NCBI RefSeq assembly: GCF_000067165.1
Contig: NC_010162.1
Location: 2,356,001 to 2,420,000, forward strand
DNA from: Sorangium cellulosum So ce56
GTDB lineage: Bacteria; Myxococcota_A; Polyangia; Polyangiales; Polyangiaceae
DNA: 64,000 nt
Reading direction: 5' to 3'
Part shown: one piece after another, positions 52,200 through 61,160 of the stretch
Position numbering within the stretch: position 1 is the first letter of the stretch
Layout: each line of letters opens with the position of its first letter
The notes under the pieces: generated by a model
The model's input: only the letters and a program-made list of their open reading frames with translations
Database searches by the model: none
What the model was told of the DNA's origin: nothing
Program-made: the position numbers and the translations under genes

Positions 52200-53762
52200 A
52201 TGAGCAAGTTCGCCCTGAACACCGCGCTTCCCCGCTACCTGCGCACCGAGAAGGAGCGCATCGAGAAGATCGCCCAGGACTACGGGCTCGACTTCTTCCC
52301 CGTCATCTTCGAGATGCTGACGTACGACCAGATGAACGAGATCGCCGCGTACGGCGGCTTCCCGAGCCGCTACCCGCACTGGCGGTTCGGCATGGAGTAC
52401 GAGCAGCTCTCGAAGAGCTACGAGTATGGCCTCTCGAAGATCTACGAGATGGTCATCAACAACAACCCTTCGTACGCCTACCTCCTCGAGGGCAACTCGC
52501 TCACCGACCAGAAGCTCGTCATGGCGCACGTGTACGCGCACGTCGACTTCTTCAAGAACAACTTCTGCTTCCGGTCCACCGATCTCGACCATCGCGGCCC
52601 GATCCTCGACCCGGTGCGGAAGAGCGAGGCCTACGATCCGGACCGCAAGTGGATCGACAAGATGGCGAACCACGGCGCGCGCGTGTCGCGCCACATCGAG
52701 CGCTACGGCATCAACAAGGTCGAGGCGTTCGTCGACCACTGCCTCTCGCTCGAGAACCTGATCGACCCGTGGGCCCCCTTCACCGGCCGCCCTGTGGCCA
52801 AGGAGGACGAGGAGCCCACGGAGGAGCCGATGGACACCTACAAGCTCCGGGCCAAGGAGTACATGGACTCCTTCATCAACCCGGAGGAGATCCTCGCGGC
52901 GCAGCGGAAGAAGCGGCAGGACCAGAAAAAGCCGGAGCGCAAGGTGCCGGAGCGCCCGGAGCGCGACGTGCTCAAGTTCCTGCTCGACCACGCGCCGCTC
53001 GATCGGTGGGAGCGCGACGTGCTCGAAATCATCCGCGAGGAGACCTACTACTTCGTCCCGCAGCGCCAGACGAAGATCATGAACGAGGGGTGGGCCTCGT
53101 ACTGGCACTCGAAGATGATGACCGAGAAGGTCCTCGATGCGTCGGAGATCATCGACTACGCCGAGAACAACGCCGGTGTCATGGCGACGGCGCCGGGGCG
53201 CTTCAACCCCTACAAGGTCGGCGTGGAGCTCTATCGCTACATCGAGGAGCGATGGAACAAGGGCCGCTTCGGCCGCGAGTGGGAGGAGTGCGCGGACCTC
53301 GACGCGAAGCGCACGTGGGACATGCGGCTCGGCCTCGGCCGCGAGAAGATCTTCCAGGTGCGCGCGCTCTACAACGACGTGACCTTCATCGACGAGTTCC
53401 TGACGCCGGAGTTCGTGATCGAGCAGAAGATGTACACGTTCGGCTTCTCGGGGCGGAACGACAGGTTCGAGATCGAGAGCCGCGAGTTCAAGGAGGTGAA
53501 GGAGAAGCTCCTCTTCCAGCTGACGAACTTCGGCGACCCGTACATCCGTGTCGTCGACGCCAACTACGGCAACCGGGGAGAGCTCCTGCTCGAGCACGTG
53601 CACGGCGGCTTCGACCTCCGCGCCGACTACGCGCGCGAGACGCTCGTGGCGCTCGTCCGGTGCTGGAAGCGGCCGGTCGGTGTGGCGACGAAGATGGATA
53701 ACAAGCCTGTGCTGCTCCGGTACGACGGCAAGGAGCACGCGATGACCCCGTACAAGCTGTGA
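52200..53762 (+). CDS. spoVR: SpoVR family protein
   Basis: 520 aa, the family's usual length, cytoplasmic. Clear family motifs: the N-terminal LDFFPVIFEMLTYDQMNEIAA, GGFPSRYPHWRFGMEYEQL, the central NEGWASYWHSKMM and the C-terminal VVDANYGNRGELLLEHVH. SpoVR of Bacillus affects spore cortex formation; the biochemical activity is unknown. It is coupled to the YeaH-like gene upstream, and its stop overlaps the TPR gene start by four bases. A charged insertion (KKRQDQKKPERKVPERPERD) lies around residue 240. Confidence 0.95.
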   Translation: MSKFALNTALPRYLRTEKERIEKIAQDYGLDFFPVIFEMLTYDQMNEIAAYGGFPSRYPHWRFGMEYEQLSKSYEYGLSKIYEMVINNNPSYAYLLEGNSLTDQKLVMAHVYAHVDFFKNNFCFRSTDLDHRGPILDPVRKSEAYDPDRKWIDKMANHGARVSRHIERYGINKVEAFVDHCLSLENLIDPWAPFTGRPVAKEDEEPTEEPMDTYKLRAKEYMDSFINPEEILAAQRKKRQDQKKPERKVPERPERDVLKFLLDHAPLDRWERDVLEIIREETYYFVPQRQTKIMNEGWASYWHSKMMTEKVLDASEIIDYAENNAGVMATAPGRFNPYKVGVELYRYIEERWNKGRFGREWEECADLDAKRTWDMRLGLGREKIFQVRALYNDVTFIDEFLTPEFVIEQKMYTFGFSGRNDRFEIESREFKEVKEKLLFQLTNFGDPYIRVVDANYGNRGELLLEHVHGGFDLRADYARETLVALVRCWKRPVGVATKMDNKPVLLRYDGKEHAMTPYKL

Positions 53763-54976
53763 GCGCCTGCGGAGCGATCCGCCGGCTCGGCGTCCTGCTC
53801 GCGCTCGCCGGCTGCGCCCCGGCGGCGCCGGCGTCGCGCTCACCGGCGCCGCGACCATCGGCGGAGGCCCCTGCGCCGCCCGCCCGGCTCGATCCGACGG
53901 CGAACGCCGCGCCCGCGCCGCCTCCGGGGAGCGGCGCGGCCCCGGGCGCGGCGGGCGCGCCGGTCGGCTCGGGCGTCCCGCTCGACGCGCCGTCCACGAG
54001 CGAGGCCGCGGCGGCGAGCCCTCCTCCGCGCGTCGCGCGCGGCACCGGCACGCCGGCGGACAGGAAGCTCGAAGAGGGCGACGCGGCCTATGCGAGCGGA
54101 GATTTCGCCGCTGCCGAGAGGGCCTATCGCGCGGCCGCGCAGCTCGACAGGAAGGACGCGGCGGCGATCGTCGGCGCCCAGCGCGCGGCGATCGCCAGGG
54201 CAGGGGTGTCCACCGACTACAACGGGGCGCCGGGCGACAGGACGCTGCTCGCCGCGCTCCCGGAGCTGAAGCGCGCGGTGACGCTCGAGCCTGACCACGC
54301 GCTCGCGCACCTCGAGCTCGGCCGCGCGCTCCTCGTCCTCGGCCGCGCCGACGCGGCGCTCGGTGAGCTGACACGTGCCGCGGAGCTCGCCCCGAGCGAC
54401 GCCGAGGCGCACTCCGCGCTCGGCGTCGCGCACCTCGCGCTCGGCGACTTGCAATACGCTGTCCGCGAGCTGACGCGGGCGGCGGAGCTCGCCCCCGGGG
54501 ACGCGGAGCGGCAGGCGAACCTCGGGACAGCGCTCCTCGCCGCGGGGAGGACGGCCGACGCGATCCGCGCTTACGAGCGCGCCGCGAGGCTCTCGCCGGC
54601 GGACGCGCGCCTGCAGAACGACCTCGGGACGGCACTCCTCGCCGCGAACGATCCCGCGCGCGCCGTTCCGCACCTCGAGGCGGCTGTGGCGCGCGACCCG
54701 GCGCGCGCCACCTACCGATCGAACCTCGGGTATGCGCACCACCTCCGCGGCGACCTGCAGAAGGCGACCGCGCTCTACCGCGAGGCGCTCAAGCTCGACG
54801 ACAGGCTCGGCAGCGCCTGGATCAACCTGGGCAACGCCCTTGCGCAGTCGGGCCAGCTGAAGGACGCGCGCGCAGCGTACGAGAAGGCGCGCGCCATCGA
54901 TCCCACGGATCCGCGCGTGAAGGCGGTGATGGACGAGCTCGACGCCATCGAGCGGCGCGGCGCTCCGCCGCGGTGA
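53759..54976 (+). CDS. TPR-repeat lipoprotein
   Basis: 405 aa from a GTG overlapping the spoVR stop. It has a short signal with lipobox LAGC (residues about 16-19), then a Pro/Ala-rich disordered region up to about residue 95. About eight TPR-like helix pairs follow (for example ALAHLELGRALLVLGRADAAL, AEAHSALGVAHLALGDLQYAV, SAWINLGNALAQSGQLKDARAAYEKARAIDP). TPRs mediate protein binding, here probably at a membrane. The tight coupling with spoVR and the YeaH-like gene suggests one functional module. No enzymatic motif. Confidence 0.82.
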   Translation: MSACGAIRRLGVLLALAGCAPAAPASRSPAPRPSAEAPAPPARLDPTANAAPAPPPGSGAAPGAAGAPVGSGVPLDAPSTSEAAAASPPPRVARGTGTPADRKLEEGDAAYASGDFAAAERAYRAAAQLDRKDAAAIVGAQRAAIARAGVSTDYNGAPGDRTLLAALPELKRAVTLEPDHALAHLELGRALLVLGRADAALGELTRAAELAPSDAEAHSALGVAHLALGDLQYAVRELTRAAELAPGDAERQANLGTALLAAGRTADAIRAYERAARLSPADARLQNDLGTALLAANDPARAVPHLEAAVARDPARATYRSNLGYAHHLRGDLQKATALYREALKLDDRLGSAWINLGNALAQSGQLKDARAAYEKARAIDPTDPRVKAVMDELDAIERRGAPPR

Positions 54977-55590
54977 CGCTGACGCCCCGGGCGCGTGCGC
55001 CTCAGCGGCGCTGCGCGGCGCGAGCCCGCGGTCGGGCGCGCGCTGCGCTCGGAAGGCGGCGCGCTGCCGCGCCGGAGAGCGCGGCGGTGAACACACGCGG
55101 CCCGCGCAGTTGATTGTCAAGCTGAATCGTTGCCGTGTCCGACCCCGCGTGCCGCCCAGCCGCCCGCGCCGGAGGCGAGGGCGCTCCTTGGCCGAGCGGC
55201 GCCCGGCAGCAGGATCGGGCGCTGCAGGACCATCGATGTCGTGAAGCGCTCCCGGACGCGAGACGACACCCGACGCCGGCCGCGGGCGCTCGCTCGTCGC
55301 GGCGCGGCCGAGAGACGCCGACTTCCGCGCGATGGGCCGCATACCGAATCCGCGTCCGAGAGGCGGACTCGGGTCCGGCGTGCGATGGGCTAGGCGGTAG
55401 GTGGGCGCACGGATCTCCTTGCACTCCCGCGGCGACTCTCGGGACCGAACGATGCCTGAGCGCGCCTTCGCCTCGCGCAGGAAAGGGTTGACAGAAGCGA
55501 CGCACGTTCGATTACCTCTCTTCTGCAGCTCCAGATGCTCTGATGGTCAACCACTGTGCGCTCGATCAAGACGAGCGGGTGTACATGTGG

Positions 55591-55812
55591 TTCGTATTAC
55601 AACCAAACCCCCTCCGCAGCGAGTGCTCTGTGGACAAAATGTCTGGCGGCCGTGGTGACTCCATGACGTCGCGTCCGGAGAGGAGCGGAGCTCATTTCGC
55701 CCGGATAAATGCGAAACGAACGAGCCGAGCCGCAGGCTGCTGGAGACTGTCCCACATCGATTTACCTGACCGTAAGATCAGTGTAGATCGAAAAATGCGA
55801 TTCGTATTACAA
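55591..55812 (+). repeat. Two copies of TTCGTATTACAA
   Basis: The identical 12-mer at 55591-55602 and 55801-55812 (210 bp apart, same orientation), both in AT-rich context upstream of the signalling operon. Candidate upstream activator sites. Confidence 0.5.
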
Positions 55813-55828
55813 AAATGTTGCGACGTGG

Positions 55829-55844
55829 TGGCATGCCTGGTGCA
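55829..55844 (+). promoter_or_regulatory. Candidate sigma-54 promoter of the signalling operon
   Basis: TGGCATG-CCTG-GTGCA matches the -24/-12 consensus TGGCACG-N4-TTGCW at 10 of 12 fixed positions, with the invariant GG and GC correctly spaced. It would start a transcript with a ~130-nt leader before the ATG at 55987. The second TTCGTATTACAA ends 17 bp upstream. Sigma-54 promoters are abundant in myxobacteria. Confidence 0.5.
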
Positions 55845-55986
55845 ACCGATCGGGCGGGCGCTGACGTTTCTGCCGTCTGAAGTCCCGATGGGGCTCGCTG
55901 GAAACCTCGCGATGCACTCGACGGGGCACCCCGAACCCGGGTAACCTCGTTCGTGCCTCACTCGTCAACCAACCCCCGAGGCTTTG

Positions 55987-56544
55987 ATGTCCGTTTCCAA
56001 GCAGGCCGACATAGCCCCGACGTTGAGACCGCCGCCGGCTCCTTTGGCGGACGGTATGATCATCTCCGCGAACTTCTCCGTGGGTGGTTTCAGCAAACGT
56101 TGGAACCACTGTCATCAGCTGGCCAACTTTCTTGCGCGATATGCCAGTGCCAACGAGGACGACCCCGAGCGTCATGCAACCTTGTTGTCGACGTTCTTCA
56201 ACGAGCTGCTCGAAGCCGTCTTTCGGAATCACGGGCCATGCGGTGAAATACAGATACGGTTCCGGAAGAGTCAGAGTCATATCTTCGTCGAGGCCGAGGT
56301 TCCGGTCAACGAACAGAGCGCGAAATTCTATAATCACGCAGTCCAGCTGGTCAATCAGCCCGATCCGATGTCCTGGTATCGAGAGCAGCTCGAGAACGAC
56401 GTCCCGGACGATGACGCGCAGGCGCTTGGGCTCCTGGAGCTCGCGGTCGTGTACGGCTCCAAACTCAGCATCACCGAACCCGCTGGCGGGGGCCAGCTTG
56501 TGCTGGCCATTCAGTTCCCGTTCACTGAGGTAGACGAATTATGA
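55987..56544 (+). CDS. HATPase-like switch protein, degenerate (slr1658-like)
   Basis: 185 aa, soluble. It shares the signature RW-x2-C-x3-ANF-x-A-x-Y (RWNHCHQLANFLARY) with the N-terminal half of the protein at 60237. An N-box-like NELLEA (72-77) and LGLLELAVVYGS resemble a GHKL ATPase fold, but the second Asn of the N-box is Ala and the Gly loop is poor. It may therefore bind partners without phosphorylating. It is likely a component of the partner switch encoded by this operon. ATG 55987 follows an in-frame TTG; the ribosome site is weak. Its stop overlaps the next ATG. I assign the family by motif memory only. Confidence 0.65.
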   Translation: MSVSKQADIAPTLRPPPAPLADGMIISANFSVGGFSKRWNHCHQLANFLARYASANEDDPERHATLLSTFFNELLEAVFRNHGPCGEIQIRFRKSQSHIFVEAEVPVNEQSAKFYNHAVQLVNQPDPMSWYREQLENDVPDDDAQALGLLELAVVYGSKLSITEPAGGGQLVLAIQFPFTEVDEL

Positions 56545-57779
56545 CTGCTTCGATCGGTCGCGAATCCGTCGTGCCGCCTTCCTCCTCGAGCGGCCTCCCG
56601 TCGTGGCGCTCGCAGGTCACGTTCAGCATGCGCGTCGACCAGACGGATCAGGAGGTCGCGCTGTCAGGCATGTTGCGGCCTTTTGGCGCCGATCAGATGA
56701 GGGCCATCCGCGGTACGCTGGAGACGGCAGCGAAGAGCGCGCGGGGCGAGTTGTGCTTGGACTTCAAGCGTCTCAAGTACATGAACAACGTCGCGTTCCT
56801 CGAGATCAACAGGTTCGTTCGCTGGGCGGTCGAGGCGCGTCCCAACCTCAAGATTAAGCTCATCATTTCGAGCGTCATCCCCTGGGCTATCCGCAAGTTC
56901 CAGGTGATCGCGGAGATCTATACCAACGTCTCTGTCGAGATCTACGACATGGCGTTCTATCCGATCCAGCGCATGCTGGAGGACGCCGAGTTCATCGACG
57001 TGCTCCGGCTGCAGGAGCGGATCATCTGGGAGCACGAGCGCAAGATACTGCCGCACCACGGGCTCATGCCGGGGATGAGGATCGCGGACATCGCCTGCGG
57101 GCTCGGGTACTTCGCGGTGATGCTCCAGAAGGACTTCAAGCCCGAGTACTTGGTCGGCGTCGATCACTCCCGCCCATCGCTCCGCTATGCGCAGGAGATG
57201 GCGAAGCGGCTCGCCATGGAGGACGTGGAGTACCAGTACGGCGATGCCGCGACGCTCCTCCTGCCGGACAACTCGTTCGATTTCGTGGCATGCCGCCTCG
57301 CGCTCCAGGTCTTTCACCAGCCCGAGATGATCATGCAGGAGCTGTATCGCATCTGCAAGCCGGGTGGACGCATTTACATCACGAACGAGATGATGTCGTG
57401 CAACTACGGGTGGCCCGACCACGAGCTCATCCGCGCGACCTACCAGCGCATCCTCGAGCTCGGCAAGATGGTCGGCATGGATCTCGATATAGGGATGAAG
57501 ACGCGGCAGGTGCTGACGGACGCCGGCCTCGAAGACCTCAAGATCAACCTCATCGACATCACCAACATGAACACGGACTGCTACGACTTTGCCCGGGTCG
57601 TGGAGAGCTGGATCAACGGGACGAGCCAGATGGCGGCCACCGCGGGCACCCTTCCGGAGTTTCACCAGGAGATCTCGGCCGGTCTCAAGGTCCACATGGC
57701 GACCATCACCAATCCGAAAGGACTGGCGTCGTGGCCCATCTACGCGGGCTCGGGCCGCAAGCCAGTGAAGATGATGTAG
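56541..57779 (+). CDS. STAS-like domain fused to class I methyltransferase
   Basis: 412 aa, soluble. Residues about 26-130 are an STAS-like domain (VTFSMRVDQTDQEVALSGMLRPF, then ELCLDFKRLKYMNNVAFLEIN). The usual Ser/Thr phosphoacceptor position (NSSG in its neighbour at 60237) reads NNVA (82-85). A helical linker of about 45 residues follows. The C-terminal SAM-dependent methyltransferase (about 172-400) has motif I ADIACGLGYFAVML (D183), an acidic residue after VGVDHS, DNSFDFVACRLALQVF, and ELYRICKPGGRIYITNEMM, as in UbiE-type enzymes. It could methylate a small molecule, lipid or protein under control of the switch. The ATG overlaps the previous stop. I know of no described example of this fusion. 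Confidence 0.85.
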   Translation: MTASIGRESVVPPSSSSGLPSWRSQVTFSMRVDQTDQEVALSGMLRPFGADQMRAIRGTLETAAKSARGELCLDFKRLKYMNNVAFLEINRFVRWAVEARPNLKIKLIISSVIPWAIRKFQVIAEIYTNVSVEIYDMAFYPIQRMLEDAEFIDVLRLQERIIWEHERKILPHHGLMPGMRIADIACGLGYFAVMLQKDFKPEYLVGVDHSRPSLRYAQEMAKRLAMEDVEYQYGDAATLLLPDNSFDFVACRLALQVFHQPEMIMQELYRICKPGGRIYITNEMMSCNYGWPDHELIRATYQRILELGKMVGMDLDIGMKTRQVLTDAGLEDLKINLIDITNMNTDCYDFARVVESWINGTSQMAATAGTLPEFHQEISAGLKVHMATITNPKGLASWPIYAGSGRKPVKMM

Positions 57780-57824
57780 GACGTTTCGTGGAACCGTGGT
57801 CGTTTCAGTGGGAGATACTCATAC

Positions 57825-60212
57825 GTGACCTCGCCTGCTGATGAGACACGGAAGGAGCTGCGGCGGCGTGGCTTCTTCTTTGGACTCAAAAAGTTCAATA
57901 CGAAGTTCATGCTGGTCACCGGGTTCAGCGTGCTGCTCGGTGCCCTCCTGAACGTCCTCGTAGCTCGGCAAGGTCTGCATGAGCTCAGTCAGAAGTCCGC
58001 CCGCGAGATTGAAGGCGGGCTGAACGAGGCGAACCGCGAGTACCTGACGAACCACCTCGGCGACACGGCGCAGCAGGTCAACCTGAAGCTGGGCCACGCC
58101 TATGCCGATCTCAGGATGCTGGCCGCCATCATGCAGACGATGGTGGACCAGGGCGACCAGCTGGACGAGCTGCACAAGAAGGTCGCCAGCACGGATTTCT
58201 TCCGCGACAAGCTCGTCTACAACTCGAAGAGCAACTGGTGGCAGAACGGCCCGGACGAGCCGACCGTCGTCGGCGTCTGGGGCTACCTCGGCAAGGACGG
58301 CCAGATTCTGCCTGACGTGCAGCGAGCGGTGGACAGGACCGCGCTGCTCGACCTCATCCTTCCGTCGTTCCAGAAGTACGGGGCTGATAAGCTCCAGGTC
58401 TATTACGCCGACAGCGCGGAGCAGCCGTTCGTCCGGGTGGCGCCCTACCTCGACATGGGGGGCACGTTCGATAAGCTCTATCCGGGGCACAACGAGAAGA
58501 GGTGGTACGACTTCTTCTATCCCGGCCTCGTCGAGAGCTGGAGCGAGTGGCTGAAGGAGCCTGGGGGGCTGGAGAGCCGTCCCGTTCAGACGACGGTCAC
58601 GGCGCCCTACGACGACGCGGGCGGCGGCGGCATGATCATGACCGCGTTCCATCCAATCTGGAGCAAGGGGCGCGACAAGTTCGCGGGCGCGCTCGGGCTG
58701 GACCTGACCCTCGCGCAGCTCGTCGCGTCGATCAAGGACGTCCGCCTGGCGAACGCCGGCTTCGCCTTCCTGACCCAGGCGGACGGCAACGTGCTCGCCG
58801 TGAACGACCTTGGCGTCACGACGCTGCGCCTCCGGGCCGAAGGCGGCGCGGGGCAGAGCGAGGGGGTGGGTGTCCTCCAGCGCCGGCTCAAGGACAGCAG
58901 TGACCCTGCAGTTGCGATGATCGCGCTGCCCAGCGACGATAACGTAGATTACCATGAGCGGATGATCGCCGGAGAGGCGTACATCATCGCTCTCCAGCGG
59001 CTCGCTCCCGTGAACAGCTGGGCTGGTCCAGGCGCGCGGATCGAGTCGCAGCAGTGGACGCTCGGGTTCGTCGTGCCGAAGAAGGAGCTCTACGCGTCGC
59101 TCCTCGCATCGCAGCGTGCCATCGAGGAGAGCCGGACCAGCATCGTCACGAAGCAGATCCTCGTCACGATAGCCTCGTTCCTCGCGCTGATGCTCGGCGT
59201 CTACCTCGTCTCCCGCAAGATGACGGGCGCCCTCGTCGCGCTCTCGACCGGCGCGACGCGGATGCGGGAGGGCGACTACGGTGTTCGCATCGACGTGAAC
59301 TCGGCGGACGAGATCGGGCAGCTCGGCGTCGCGTTCAACGACATGGCGAGCGAGATCGAGGCCTACACGAACAACCTCGAAGAGCTCGTCGGCGAGCGGA
59401 CGCGGGCACTCGAGAAGGCGAACGAGGAGATCAGCGAGCTGAACGCGAAGCTCGCGCAGGAGAACATCCGGCTCGGCGCCGAGCTGAACGTCGCGCGGCA
59501 GCTCCAGCTCATGGTGCTCCCCGCGCCGAGCGAGCTCCAGGAGATCCCGGGCCTCGACATCTCGGGCTACATGGCCCCTGCCGACGAGGTCGGCGGGGAC
59601 TACTACGATGTGCTCCGGAGCGATGGGCTCGTCAAGATCGGCATCGGCGACGTCACCGGCCACGGGCTGGAGAGCGGCGTCCTGATGCTCATGGTCCAGA
59701 CGGCCGTCCGGACGCTGCTCGCGGCAAACGAGCGGGATCCGAAGAAGTTCCTGAGCATCGTCAACAAGGTCATCTACCAGAACATCCAGCGCATCCGGTC
59801 GGACAAGAACCTGTCCTTGACCCTGCTCGACTACAGCGACGGCGAGCTCCAGCTCACCGGCCAGCACGAGGACCTGATCATCGTCCGGAAGGACGGGACC
59901 CTCGATCGTGTCGAGACCATGGGGCTCGGGTTGCCGATCGGCATCGACCTGGATATCAGCGATTTCATCGGTAGCATCGAGGTGAAGCTGCAGCCCGGGG
60001 ACGTCGTGACGCTCTTCAGCGACGGCATCACCGAGGCGGAGGACTCTTCAGAGGAGCAGTACGGAATCGACCGGCTGTGTCAGGTGATCTCGCGAAACCA
60101 CCAAAGAACCTCGCGGGAGATCAAGGACGCTATCATCGAGGACGTCTTGGCGCACGTAGGCTACAACAAAATCCATGATGACATCACTGTACTTGTCATT
60201 AAGAGGGTATGA
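57825..60212 (+). CDS. Membrane PP2C phosphatase with Cache-like sensor and HAMP
   Basis: 795 aa from a GTG with GGGAGA upstream. Order: short cytoplasmic N-terminus, TM1 (about 27-47, FMLVTGFSVLLGALLNVLVA), extracytoplasmic Cache-like sensor (about 50-430), TM2 (about 445-465), HAMP, coiled coil (LEELVGERTRALEKANEEI), and a SpoIIE/RsbU-type PP2C domain. PP2C metal residues: ADEVGGDYYDV, IGIGDVTGHGLESG, LFSDGITEAED and HDDITVLVIKR. The layout matches RsbU- and SiaA-like phosphatases, which dephosphorylate STAS proteins when the sensor is stimulated. The ligand is unknown. It lies 45 bp after the STAS-methyltransferase gene. Confidence 0.93.
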   Translation: MTSPADETRKELRRRGFFFGLKKFNTKFMLVTGFSVLLGALLNVLVARQGLHELSQKSAREIEGGLNEANREYLTNHLGDTAQQVNLKLGHAYADLRMLAAIMQTMVDQGDQLDELHKKVASTDFFRDKLVYNSKSNWWQNGPDEPTVVGVWGYLGKDGQILPDVQRAVDRTALLDLILPSFQKYGADKLQVYYADSAEQPFVRVAPYLDMGGTFDKLYPGHNEKRWYDFFYPGLVESWSEWLKEPGGLESRPVQTTVTAPYDDAGGGGMIMTAFHPIWSKGRDKFAGALGLDLTLAQLVASIKDVRLANAGFAFLTQADGNVLAVNDLGVTTLRLRAEGGAGQSEGVGVLQRRLKDSSDPAVAMIALPSDDNVDYHERMIAGEAYIIALQRLAPVNSWAGPGARIESQQWTLGFVVPKKELYASLLASQRAIEESRTSIVTKQILVTIASFLALMLGVYLVSRKMTGALVALSTGATRMREGDYGVRIDVNSADEIGQLGVAFNDMASEIEAYTNNLEELVGERTRALEKANEEISELNAKLAQENIRLGAELNVARQLQLMVLPAPSELQEIPGLDISGYMAPADEVGGDYYDVLRSDGLVKIGIGDVTGHGLESGVLMLMVQTAVRTLLAANERDPKKFLSIVNKVIYQNIQRIRSDKNLSLTLLDYSDGELQLTGQHEDLIIVRKDGTLDRVETMGLGLPIGIDLDISDFIGSIEVKLQPGDVVTLFSDGITEAEDSSEEQYGIDRLCQVISRNHQRTSREIKDAIIEDVLAHVGYNKIHDDITVLVIKRV

Positions 60213-60236
60213 GCAAGGGGGAGACTGGGCATTACC

Positions 60237-61154
60237 ATGAGCGAAATCATCGGCGTCTACTCTTTAGACGATTCGTTCAGCGAACACATGTCGCTGACGT
60301 TGTACCCCGACTCGTTCGCGGTGAGATGGAGCCTTTGTAACCTGACGGCCAATTTCATGGCCGAGTACTTCGGCGAGCTCTTTCCGGAGATAGACGGCGA
60401 GGACAGGCTCATCAGCCGAGACGAGGTTTCCGGCGCCATCGGGTACGTTCTGAACGAGCTGGTTGAGAACGCCGTCAAGTTCAATCAGCACGGTGACATC
60501 ACCGTGACCGTGGGTATCGGGCGTGAGGACCTGGTGTGCCTCGTCAGCAACCAGATCACGAACGCCGCCGTCCCCTCGCTTCGTGAGAAGCTCCTGGAGC
60601 TCACGCAGGAGGACCCTGGGGAGCTCCTGCGTCGGCAGGCGGAGGCGAACGCCGAAGACGCGGAGAACGCCGGGTCGGGGCTCGGGTATCTCATCATCAT
60701 GAATGATTACGGTGTCAGTCTTGGTTGGAAGCTGGACCCGATCTCGGTCAACAGCTTCAGCATCAAGACGATGGCCAGGATTCCTATTTTGAATGAAAGG
60801 TCGAGAATGGAAATCAAAGGTGGTAACTACCGGGTTTGGTACGATCCCTCTGAGGTGGTGGTGTACCTGGAAGGAATCCTTCGTCTTGGCGGCACCACCG
60901 AGTACGCCCCCATCGAGGAGCTGCTCGACAAGGTCCTGGCCACGAACCCTCCCACCATCACACTCGACGTCAGGGCGCTGAACTTCCTGAACAGCTCCGG
61001 GATCAACGTCCTCTACAAGTTCGCGATCGCCACCAGGAAGAAGGGCGAGCTCCAGCTCATCGTCCGCGGGTCGAAGTCCATCCCGTGGCAGGGGAAGTCG
61101 CTGCCCAACCTCAAGAAGTTCAATCAGAACTTCGAGATGATACTCTGTGATTGA
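60237..61154 (+). CDS. HATPase-like domain fused to STAS-like domain
   Basis: 305 aa. The N-terminal half (1-185) is a GHKL-type switch-kinase-like domain with RWSLCNLTANFMAEY, N-box NELVENAVKFN (73-83) and GSGLGYLIIMND. The C-terminal half (about 191-305) is an STAS-like domain with LDVRALNFLNSSGINVLY, where S253/S254 are the likely phosphoacceptors. So a presumed kinase and its substrate are on one chain. An internal ATG (60807, M191) follows GAAAGG by six bases, so the STAS half may also be made alone. These correspond to what I recall as slr1658- and slr1659-type families. GGGGGAGACTGGG lies ahead of ATG 60237. Confidence 0.82.
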   Translation: MSEIIGVYSLDDSFSEHMSLTLYPDSFAVRWSLCNLTANFMAEYFGELFPEIDGEDRLISRDEVSGAIGYVLNELVENAVKFNQHGDITVTVGIGREDLVCLVSNQITNAAVPSLREKLLELTQEDPGELLRRQAEANAEDAENAGSGLGYLIIMNDYGVSLGWKLDPISVNSFSIKTMARIPILNERSRMEIKGGNYRVWYDPSEVVVYLEGILRLGGTTEYAPIEELLDKVLATNPPTITLDVRALNFLNSSGINVLYKFAIATRKKGELQLIVRGSKSIPWQGKSLPNLKKFNQNFEMILCD

Positions 61155-61160
61155 GATCGG

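Larger units (their letters stand above)
54977..55986. other. 1-kb regulatory spacer before the signalling operon
   Basis: No credible gene on either strand. The left half is GC-rich with hairpins that may terminate the TPR gene. From 55488 it is less GC-rich: TTGACA at 55488-55493 with ATTACC about 17 bp later, two copies of TTCGTATTACAA (55591, 55801), an inverted repeat TTTCGC/GCGAAA (55695-55716), and a sigma-54-like promoter at 55829. It probably integrates several inputs for the operon that starts at 55987. Confidence 0.5.
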
